Source: Labia minor (lineage: Eukaryota; Arthropoda; Insecta; Dermaptera; Spongiphoridae). From it: a stretch of 64,000 nt of DNA. A program made the translations under genes and the position numbers. The stretch lies in contig OY720344.1 of NCBI GenBank assembly GCA_963082975.1, positions 60,974,546 to 61,038,545 on the forward strand, read 5' to 3'. The notes beneath the pieces were generated by a model, which worked only from the letters and a program-made list of their open reading frames with translations, did not search any database and had not been told where the DNA came from. Below, one piece after another: positions 55,000 to 64,000 of the stretch (within the stretch, counting starts at the first letter, position 1; every line of letters begins with the position of its first letter).

Positions 55000-57370
55000 T
55001 ATAAAAAAGAATGTATTCAAGGTAATTTCCATTCTGAAGGCATGATAAACAAATGATATCACTGACATGTTATAATCATTTCTATTAATAGTGATCCAAA
55101 AAATCATAGATTAATTTTAACTCACAGTGATTTTTATTATAATTTAATTATATCAATATAAAAATATGAAAAATCTTCAGTTGCTATTAGAATTATTTAT
55201 TTATTTATATAAATGAATATTTTTAGCCACTAGATTGATTTGGTTTCAACTTGAGTTGTCTATATAGATATTTTCTAAAGGAATGTGTTTCATTAAAGGA
55301 ATGGAGTTTTTCCATCAGTTAGTTTGCTCTCTCACTCCCCACCACTGTCTCCCCTTTTCTCACTCTTTCACAGTCAAATATAATTAATATTCAAGAGCGG
55401 CAAAAATTTTTCATGTATGCCACCGGCTGCGTTTACCACTCAATGAATGAATGGTTCTACATTATTTATCCAAAACAGCAGGATAGAAAAGTAAAAGAAT
55501 GAATTCTGATTATTATGTATATTTTTAGTATATAGACTTATATATCTTCTTCCATGATTGCTTATAATAATGTATCCATCAACAACATTTCAAAGATAAT
55601 AAATAATTAAACATTATTTCTTAATGTCAACGAATCGATAATTGTTCCACTCAAAGAGAATATTAATAAAACTCAATATATTTGATTGATAGTAATTTTT
55701 ATTAAGAAATTTAATAAAAGATACATAAATATAAAAACCTCTCTATTTAACTTTATTATATTAGATTTAATAATTTAAAACATATTTTTAATTGATTAAT
55801 TAATAATATTTTTGTTTTTGTGATTAAAATCATATTTAAAAGCATTTTTTAAAAATCAGACTATTAAGTCGTATCTGTATAAAATTAAATTAAAAAGTTG
55901 TATATAAGTAAATTGAAAATTTGATTTAAAACTTATATATCTATATAGAATTGTATATTATTAAATTAAAGTCTAAAAAGATATGAAATGATGGTCAATT
56001 CTTTATAAAATTTTCCAAATTAAAATTAATTTAAAGATAAACAAATTAAATAGATTGAAAATTTTAAAGTTATTCAATCGTTAAATGATTTTATTTAATG
56101 TTTAAATATAATTGAAGGGATGAATGAATTGAGTAGGTGGTGCGTGAACCGACTTACTAAATTCCTAACTTCAAGGAATTAAATATGAACATTTAAATTA
56201 TTTCAATAAATATGATATATCACGAAAATAAATGTTTAATGATTTGAGATCATTTCGAACGTTTATCGAGAATTTAAAAAAAGTCTTCATTTTTTTTAAA
56301 TAAACTGAATATAAATAATATAAAATATGTACTTAAAAAATGTTGCTTTTATATAGTGGATAATAATTTTTTTGTTTGTTTTTTGTTGTTAGATCGTCAT
56401 TAATATTGAGCTTAAATGCACAAATAGCTAAAAAATAAATCAATTTGAGAGTAACCCTTAATTTTTAATTGATTTTAATAAATGTTTTATATATTTTTTT
56501 AAATAGCTTATTAAAAATAAATTAATAATAAAAATTTTGGAATTGATCTATGGAAATGTTTAAAAATTCTTAAAATTTCAAATCACAATTCCTAATTTTT
56601 TTTTTCAAATGCTTATGATGAGCATTTGTTCATTTTTCTATATCAATAAAATAAATAAATAAAAATATAAAAAAAAATAAAATAAATATTTTAATATATA
56701 TTTCTTGGAAAAACAAAAAGAAATAGAAAATATAATAAAGATAAAAAAGTGAGAGTATAGTTTTAATGGAGTGAGAAGATTGAGAAAGGGTGAACCTAAG
56801 GGAACGAATTGAGTGAATATTATTTTCAGTTCAACCACCCCTTAAATTGAATATAAAATGAGTTTCAAAATAGGAAAAAATACCAACTGCCCTCAGGCCT
56901 ACCAATTTGAGATTTCTCTTTATCTATATGTATAGATATGTATATATAATAAATAAATAAAAAGAAATATACAAAATAACTTTCTTCCTGTTGAAAAATC
57001 ATAAAAAGAAAAATAAATATTGTTATTTTTATATGAAAAAAAGTTATAATAATTTATAATAAAAATAAATATATTTATAATAGGATATTTAGCTGGAAAT
57101 AGTAAAAGGAAGGATTTGATGGTATTTTTATGAGTAAATCAATCGGAAAAAGAGTATGGACAAGTCCAACAAACGATGTTGACGTAATATTATATCAGAT
57201 AGAAAGGAATTTGCAGAGGAAAAAATTCGGGAGTGTCCTCCCCTAGACTTTCCCGCATATAAATAGGTAATTAGGTTATTATTATTATGTTTTAACAACA
57301 ATAAAAATAAACAAACTAATTAATTTAAATTATAAAGTAAAATGGTTTAACACTATTATATATATTTATA
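55000..57370. other. AT-rich DNA, no recognised gene
   Basis: Pyrimidine-rich at 55325-55370. A less AT-rich piece at 55395-55450 has no ORF of interest. The remainder is low-complexity. Confidence 0.65.
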
Positions 57371-57374
57371 ATTT

Positions 57375-57800
57375 ACACCTAACGCTACTTGTATAGGTAA
57401 AATGTCACTTCCGGTAGTCAGATCATGATGAAATTTGGTATCTGAATTTCTTTCATATTTTTAAATCTATATACAAAATAGGAAGCACATATCTCGAAGC
57501 AAACTGGTACTTTACTTGAAAGGTAAACGCAACCAGTGTAGGTAAAGTACCACTTCACAATTTTGACGAAATTTTTATAGAAATCTACAAACTATGAATA
57601 ATATCGGTGTACCAAATTTCGAAGTCCTAGCTTGATTAGTTTTTGAGTAAATTTGCTCACAGACATTACATACATACATACATACATACATACACACAGA
57701 CATAATTCGAAAAATGGTATTTTCCGACTCAGGGAGGTCTAAAACGTCAAGATCTATCGAAATCTCGAAGACGAAATTTTTGACGATTCGCGGGAAAGTA
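57375..57800 (+). repeat. HINE-like repeat (family E) with (CATA)n core
   Basis: Contains CACTTCCGGTAGTCAGATCA with TGATGAAATTTGGTAT, a TTGTGAAG-type repeat, the (CATA)n microsatellite (57664-57698), and CCGACTCAGGGAGGTCTAAA followed by ACGAAATTTTTGACGATT. The last two motifs are a recurrent arthropod repeat, as I recall it. It abuts HINE-A copy 6. Ends were not resolved. Confidence 0.55.
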
Positions 57801-57802
57801 AA

Positions 57803-58500
57803 TAAGTTGACCTGTGGCCAGGTCCGAACCGACCGACGGTTTGAAGTAAATTAATTTCTAGCTACAGAAACAATTTCAAATAATTTTAATATATCTATTA
57901 ATGTAATAAAAAACAGATATGAATACATAAATAATAAATATAAACATTTTTAATTTTATTTTATTTATAATATATATGTAAGACGTCATGAATGGCTGGA
58001 TGACGTCATATAATTTTAAATCAAGAAAAAACTAATAAATATGATTTTTCTCGAGGATAAAACCAATACAAAGTGCATGATTCGTGGCGATATATAAAAA
58101 AATCTCCTCATGTGAAATTTGGTGTGAAAATAACCCTTCCCTTCCTAACGTCGATCGCTAATACTACCACTTCCGGTTTCCGGATTTGCACCAAAAGTTG
58201 ATCAATTCATCCCACTGATGCATTAAGTAAATATACCAAATTTCATCAAAATCGGTTGAGCCGTTCAGGCTGTACACATCTATACGGACGGACAGACGGA
58301 CAGACGGACGGACAGACGGACGGACAGACGGACAGACGGACGGACAGACGGACAGACGGACGGACAGACATCATGCTAAAAATACTTTTTTCTGTTTATA
58401 TTATTTCTTATTATATTTCTGTATTCGTGGAGATATGTAAAAATCTCCACATGTGAAATTTGGTGTGAAAACAATACCTCCCTTACTATCGTCGGTCGGT
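57803..58500 (-). mobile_element. HINE-A copy 6, expanded microsatellite
   Basis: Runs from the inverted 3' end (TAAGTTGACCTGTGGCCAGG) to the inverted 5' end (CGTCGGTCGGT, to 58500). The GACGGACA-type tract is expanded to about 90 bp (58283-58372). One TGACGTCA half is shortened near 57983. Near 58393-58425 the sequence between the microsatellite flank and the terminal hairpin differs from other copies. A 66-codon ORF over the tract is an artefact of the repeat. Confidence 0.87.
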
Positions 58501-58504
58501 AAAA

Positions 58505-58534
58505 AGGGGATGAATCTATTTAAGTTAGGAATAG

Positions 58535-58565
<31 letters not shown>

Positions 58566-59265
58566 AGATAGATTTAGTTTTATATTTTTTAAAGAATCAA
58601 TATCTTAATGACTTAAATACTTCAAATACCAAGAAATCTCTTTGTATAAAACATTTTATTAAATTGATTATAAGCTGCCTACAGTTCATTCAATGCCTTT
58701 TTAAAAATAATTTTTAAAGAGTCTTTAATTATAATGGTTTATATGTATTATTATGTTGCTAACTTCATGAATAAATTTTTTTGGGTCGAAGAATGATTAA
58801 TATTATTATAATATTATAATAATATTATAATTAGTAATTTGATTCTAATATATTATTAAAATAAATATTTTTAATTTTATTTCTAAATGAATTTAAAAAT
58901 TTTAAAATATTTTAAATAGAAAAAAAGATTAACACAATATTAATTAAAACGGAATATGAAGAGTAGTTAGTGACGTCATTTAAAATTACTATTTTATATT
59001 AAGATTAAAGTAACAAAGACGATTTTTCAAATATTCACATACTTAATAAATTTTTTTAGTTCAATAATTCTATGAATTTGAAAATTAATAAAATTTTTAT
59101 ATTTATTTATTTGCGGGTACGGAAAAATTCTAATTATATGATTATCATCGTATTTTAATTTATTTCTTATACAAATTTACATATTTTATTATAATGGATT
59201 AATTTCTTTTACAAATAATAAACGCGGTAGATTTTAAGTCTTTTGCATATTTAATTTTAAATTTA
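58505..59265. other. AT-rich DNA with transposon scraps
   Basis: (TA)n lies at 58534-58560. 58832-58880 (GTAATTTGATTCTAATATAT, ATTAAAATAAATATTTTTAA) resembles the tandem unit in the hAT 5' leader (29110-29225). 58970-59022 (GTGACGTCATTTAAAATTAC, AGTAACAAAGACGATTTTTC) is a remnant of the HINE-A centre. Confidence 0.5.
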
Positions 59266-59274
59266 AAATAAATT

Positions 59275-59445
59275 AATATACACAATTTTCAATCAAAAAT
59301 GCCCCAAAAAATTGAAAATAAAATATTAATTAAACCTTGAATATTATCCTTTACATATGCTCAACAAAAAAGCGTGGGGCATATGAACATAAGTAATAGG
59401 TAAAGAATTTAATATTATTATTATTATTTAATATTATTAATTTTC
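59275..59445. repeat. Palindromic MITE (family H), half copy 3
   Basis: Matches one arm plus the loop: CCTTGAATATTATCCTTTAC, CTCAACAAAAAAGCGTGGGG, then GAACATAAGTAATAGGTAAA and AATTTAATATTATTATTATT, where similarity stops. The second arm is missing, so the copy cannot fold. Confidence 0.7.
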
Positions 59446-59939
59446 AATGATCTTTATATTTCAAAAATAGATATGGATAAATAATGATAGATAAATAAAT
59501 AATTATATTATAAATCAAATTATTAATAGATATTTAATTTTTTGTTAAAACGTTAAAGATTTTGAATTTTTTTAAATATTCAAACTTTGTGAATAATTCA
59601 ATTTAATTTGTTAATTAATTGATTTGTATTTGGTTGAGAAGAATGGATGGTTTTAATGGCACTGACTTGTCAATTGCTTGTACGTTCCGAACTTAATTTA
59701 CATGCCCGGTGGCATGCAATGAGGGGGACAAGTTTGCTAATTCAACTAATTCAAATCACAATCAACTTATTAAATAATGAATATACGAAATTAAATTAAA
59801 AAATGAATATAATAAAGTTTTAATATTTATCTAATTATTTTATCACTAATTCAACGGATCTGGGCACATAATGATCAGATTTTACATTTAGTTTAGTTAT
59901 TTTGATTTCATTAGATTGATTATTATACTATTAAAACTT

Positions 59940-60010
59940 TGAGAACTTATTGAGGTTTGAACTTTCATCCTCAAGTTCAGTAGTTCACCATTTTACCATT
60001 CTTACGCTTT
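59940..60010 (-). repeat. tRNA-related SINE fragment (S family)
   Basis: On the minus strand AAGAATGGTAAAATGGTGAA, CTACTGAACTTGAGGATGAA and a box B-like AGTTCAAACCT. It is the closest partner of the 53125 copy. Confidence 0.55.
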
Positions 60011-60014
60011 TGAT

Positions 60015-62175
60015 AAATTAAGTGAAATTTATTCTTTAGAAAAATTAATTAATTAAATGTTTATGAAAATGAAAAAAATTATTTTTATTTATAACTTATT
60101 ATATTATTTTGAAAGAACAGTGATTAATGATTATTATTAAAGACAAAAATTGATTTATTAATTAAATGTACAATTAAAAATTATAAATTTATGAAAATTT
60201 AAGCAAAATATATAATAGTATTATTACAAATTATTTTTATTATTAAATGATATATTTTGAATTTATATTATACTAATATCATTTTTTTATTTAATGAAAA
60301 TAAAATAAAACAAAAGAGTATTTCTAATTTGATAACGTTTTAAAATTAATTCAATTTAATATAATTGTCATTTGGGTTATATTTCTTCAATACATTTAAG
60401 AAAGTTTTTAAACACAATTCAAATGGTAATTGATATCTTTCTTAATTATTCCAACTTCAAAAGGAAACATTAAAGAATTCTTTATTAAATTAATTAATAT
60501 TTATTATTCATAAAATCTTTCCGTTTTTCTTCCCTTGTAATTTATGTATTGCATCGTTTTCTAATATATAAGAATTTATTTGAAATTAACTTAAATAAAT
60601 AATGACAACATTCTCAATAATTAAAATAAATAAAATTAATAATTGGATTATTGATTGGATTAGAATAATTTCTGCAAACGCCAAATGGCGCTAACCCTCA
60701 AACGATTGAATCGTGATAGGAGATTTTGAAACAAATATTATATGCACACTTTGGGAGAAAGAAGATGGGGACGGGGAAAGGGAGTGTTGATTCTTAGAAA
60801 TTAAAGTTTAACATAAACACCATCTATTAGCCAACTAAATAACTAATAAAAGCTAGATCGCATGCTACATTAATACCAAACCTATTTTTTTTAAACATAT
60901 TGACTATTTAATTATAATTTGAATAAAATATATTACTTTATAGAAATTTAAATCTACAATAAATATGTACAAAAATTTAATTAAGTAACTATATTCTCGA
61001 AGAAAAACTTTGAATTAATATTTTGGGTTAATCAAAGAACTTTCATTCTTTATACTATTCCAGCTCTTAATTTAAATAATTAATACATATATGCAAATAT
61101 GTATAATAGTAATAAAAAAACAAGGAGATATGATTTAAGATTTAAGAAATTATTTTACTTTTTTCTATTTTATTATCTATCCAATGATAATAAATAATAG
61201 AGAATTTCATAAATGAACTGAGAGATAAAGTATAGTGAATGAATGTGGGTGGTTTAATTGATAATTGATGATCCACTGGTCAGGATTTGATGGTCTGGAA
61301 ATAATGGAAAAAGTAACTAACGCCCTTTAAATAAAACCAACAAGTTGTTTTTATAATAAATGAATGAATGAATGAGAATATTAAAGAATTTATTAGAAAA
61401 AATATTATTATACGCTTTTCTCACCCTTTAACCTCTCTATTCCTCCCTCTCCCCACTTCCTTTTCCGTCTTCACTCACAATCCATGCTTTTATCTCTCTC
61501 TCTATATACTCTATATAATAATTAAATACGATTGATGGAGAGTAATTAATAAAGAAAATAAATAACAATAATATTAATTTAAAATAATTTATTTAAATTT
61601 AAATTCAAATCATGGCTAATAAATGTATGGTTGATCAGATTCAGTAAAAACACCTTTCGAACATAGATTGAAATAATAATAATAAAAATAATAATAATAT
61701 TTATTTGAAATTAAAATGTAATTAATTGCTTCGACAAGATAGTTAAATGAACATTACTATATTATTTGTTTTTATTGTCAACAAATATCCCCATTGCACA
61801 TTCTCAATGGTTAAATGAATATTCGATATCGTTATAGACAATGGAGTGCAATCGATTGTGCTACGGTCGCTCTGGATCCCGAAATGGACATTTGAAAGTT
61901 TGTTTTGTGGCTCTACAAACCATTCAATTTTATTTTGAAATATTAATTCGAAAATCTTTCAAAAACAAGCATCGAACGATAATAGATCTATAAGATGAGA
62001 TAAATCACATTTATTTATTAATGCAATGGATGATCTCGAGTTGAGGATTGAATTAATATTAAAAAAAAATTAAAAAAGAATTTCTCTTTTAACAGATGGA
62101 AAAACATTAAAAATTCTTTTAAAAATATGGTTCGAAAAAGAATTGAAATAAATATACATAGATATCAATTATTTA
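60015..62175. other. AT-rich DNA, no recognised gene
   Basis: Small palindromes CGCCAAATGGCG and CGATTGAATCG lie at 60679-60712. 61780-61930 is a slightly richer patch without an ORF. Confidence 0.6.
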
Positions 62176-62179
62176 TTAT

Positions 62180-62500
62180 AATCATTTGGACGGGAGTAAT
62201 GAGGGGTGGTCTATAACTTTAGGGGAAACGACATTTTTTATATATTTATGGGCTTATGGTGAAGAAGGCATAACAAAGAAAGAAATTCCAAACCAGTGCA
62301 CCCCAAGCATATTATAGTCAAAATCAAGAACCCAAATAGATGGAAATAATCTTTATTTACAGAGAAACCGGTTGGTAAACGACCGGTGGATAGATCAAGG
62401 ACACGATGTGTAGCGATATAAAAATAGGCCTGGAGGAATTGGCGAAGGATAAGAATTGGATGGAGTTGGAATAAGATTGGGGCGTTTATTGAAGTTAAAA
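62180..62500 (+). pseudogene. Non-LTR retrotransposon C-terminal fragment (second family)
   Basis: Frames contain GWSITLGETTFFIYLWAYGE-like sequence and, further on, REKPVGKRPVDRSRTRCV, ending RIRIGWSWNKIGAFIEVKNF. This matches the pattern G(K)P.GKRP.GR.R.RW.D....L......W...A..R of non-LTR polyprotein ends. The element differs from the HVARMGEE copies, is frameshifted, and has no GATA tail. Confidence 0.55.
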
Positions 62501-62509
62501 ACTTTTTTT

Positions 62510-63140
62510 TTCTAAAATAATACTGGGGATATTTTTATTTATATACCGATAAAAATAGTATTAATATAGATATAAACAATATTTATAATGAAATATTGCC
62601 ACCTTCAAACCTGAAACCTGGTTACAATTCCAATATTACCAAATAACCCTATATCTATATCTAGGAGCTATGGCAGCGCTCCGCCCCGCCAAGTAAGAAA
62701 ACACCAGGGCCAGGCTGCCAAGGATATATATACGGGACTTGACAAATACCGGTTTTCACCCCCTCACAGCAAAAAAACAGTGGCATCTGTCGACCTAATT
62801 CTTTTTAGGTCTTATAGGGACAGGCCACCAAACAAAAACAAAAAAAAATCATTAATTTTGATGCAGTACAACCGGAGATATTCAATTTTAAAACCATACA
62901 ATATTAATTGTTTTTAAAAATGGCATTTTTTCACCATGTCCTTCGTCATCTTCAAAATTGACAGGACTACAGCCTTAACTACTGAACTGATTTTGACGGG
63001 GAAGGTCTCATTTTGTTTGTCTTGGTGGGTAGTTGAAACCTTTGTATAAAAATATTGCAAAAATATTTTGCAAAATTGCCAAAAATGCAAAAAATGCTCA
63101 AAAAATCACGTATTTTGCTATTTCAATTTCATTTTAACCC
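62510..63140. other. Less AT-rich DNA flanking the fold-back
   Basis: 62660-63060 is richer than average and shares CAATATTAATTGTTTTTAAA (62901) with the fold-back arm (63302). It is probably part of a larger unrecognised element including 63146-63702. A (GCAAAA)-like run lies near 63055-63100. Confidence 0.45.
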
Positions 63141-63145
63141 ATTTA

Positions 63146-63702
63146 ATTAATCTGACAAAAAACCACTTCGTGGTAGAGGTTCCCCGCCAAGTTGTGTGCC
63201 CTAAAAAGTTAGGAAATCAAAAAAGTTAGGGTCCCGCCAAGTTGTCTTTCAAAAAAATTAGTGAAATCAAAGCTTAGCGGCCGCCAAGTTCCTCACCTTA
63301 CAATATTAATTGTTTTTAAAACGTTCATTTCCTGAATAGTGTATTTAATTGCATTTCCAATAAGACTTTTGCAAATACTCTGTGGTAATGTGGGTGGTAC
63401 TACCACACACTATTTGCAAAAGTTTTATTGAAAATGCAATTAAATACACTATTGGTAATGTTGGAGGTACTACCACACAAAGTTTTATTGGAAATGCAAT
63501 TAAAAACACTATTCAGGAAATGAACGTTTTAAAATCAATTAATATTGTAAGGTGAGTGACTTGGCGGCTGCCTAGCTTTGATTTCACTAATTTTTTTGAA
63601 AGACAACTTGGCGGGGCCCTAACTTTTTTGATTTCCTAACTTTTTAGGGCACACAACTTGGCGGGGAACCTCTACCACGAAGTGGTTTTTTGTCAGATTA
63701 AT
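63146..63702. repeat. Large fold-back element, arms ~240 bp
   Basis: The left arm begins ATTAATCTGACAAAAAACCA and the right arm ends with its complement (TTTTTTGTCAGATTAAT). Both carry GGTTCCCCGCCAAGTTGTGT, AAAGTTAGGAAATC, GGCCGCCAAGT-like and ACAATATTAATTG segments in mirrored order. The pairing continues to a centre at about 63392 (GCAAATA.TGTGGTA with TACCACA.TATTTGC). The right arm has an extra ~73-bp tandem unit (ACTACCACAC...AAATGCAATTAAA) near 63420-63515. The arm tip is itself a hairpin (ACCACTTCGTGGT). No ORF was found. Confidence 0.85.
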
Positions 63703-64000
63703 ATAACCAGCCATCATTACTTCAATTGTTCAAAAGTGATTTCCTGCCTTTGATTATAAATAAGGATCATCTTGTCAATCTCTGATTAGTCTTATTGATT
63801 TATTCTTTTTTTAATTTTATTTTAAGTTAAATTAAACAAAATAATAATATAATATTCATAAAATATTTAATCTTAAAATAAAAAAATCCATTTAATAACC
63901 TTATTTAATATAAATTATTCTTTCCTATTATAATATAAATTCTTAAACTTCAAATTATTATTAATATTATCATTATATTATATTTTTTTCCTTTTTCAGT

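Noticed and set aside
56638-56838. Membrane-protein-like ORFs rich in Phe, Ile, Tyr (also 40421-40672, 7358-7582, 32035-32226)
   Set aside because: Hydrophobic translations are expected from A/T-rich low-complexity DNA. They have no start context, homology or coding bias.
58256-58456. ORF encoding (TDGQ)n repeats
   Set aside because: It is translation of the HINE-A GACGGACA microsatellite. The ORFs at 12496 and 43151 arise in the same way from HINE-A copies.

Overview
The window is very AT-rich, eukaryotic, non-coding-type DNA that is dominated by transposable elements. No host gene could be recognised with confidence, and there is no bacterial-style gene organisation. The content points to an invertebrate animal, most likely an arthropod: several mariner lineages, a BED-finger hAT (Buster-like) transposon, Tigger/pogo relics, a non-LTR retrotransposon whose C-terminal peptide (AGHVARMGEE-like) is widespread in arthropods, and DINE-1/HINE-like elements with central microsatellites. 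The species cannot be fixed from sequence alone.

Layout. 0-5 kb: a Buster-type hAT copy cut by the window edge (1-1345), a short hAT derivative beside it sharing one 8-bp target duplication (1354-1817), and mariner pieces (1862, 3743, 4469, 4660). 5-16 kb: AT-rich DNA with a Tigger/pogo relic (5800-6622), a repeat with a (TCTA)n core (8008), a fold-back (8774-9077), a small GC-rich island (11490-11660), a rearranged HINE (12059-12735) and a second Tigger-like relic (14571-15421). 16-24 kb: a non-LTR retrotransposon 3' end, a tRNA-related SINE, nested HINE pieces, and a complete LTR retrotransposon (18863-22137) with a single 330-aa ORF and no polymerase. Its insertion site can be read against an empty paralogue at 42958-43152. 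24-31 kb: a mariner 3' end, then a complete hAT element (26659-29974) with an uninterrupted 619-aa transposase, TIRs and a perfect 8-bp target duplication. 31-52 kb: further HINE copies, a perfect 86-bp inverted repeat (33505-33728), a mariner deletion derivative, a Ty3-like LTR relic, five retrotransposon 3' ends and a palindromic MITE family. 52-64 kb: an 81-bp piggyBac-type MITE (53911-53991), a mariner relic, the sixth long HINE-A copy and a large fold-back (63146-63702).

The two clearest coding features are the hAT transposase (27045-28904, minus) and the LTR-element ORF (19956-20948, plus). Most other open frames are fragments of transposases or reverse transcriptases, or chance ORFs in AT-rich DNA.

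The elements interact mainly by nesting and mobilisation. The hAT transposase could in principle act on the short derivative at 1354. HINE families A and C share one architecture: a terminal short repeat, an inverted subterminal copy at the other end, and a stem-loop after it, which is diagnostic of Helentron-type rolling-circle elements. The observations most worth following are the mosaic divergence between the two LTRs, the duplicated 5' module in HINE-A, the hAT pair sharing one target duplication, and the retrotransposon/CTAG-tail chimera found three times.
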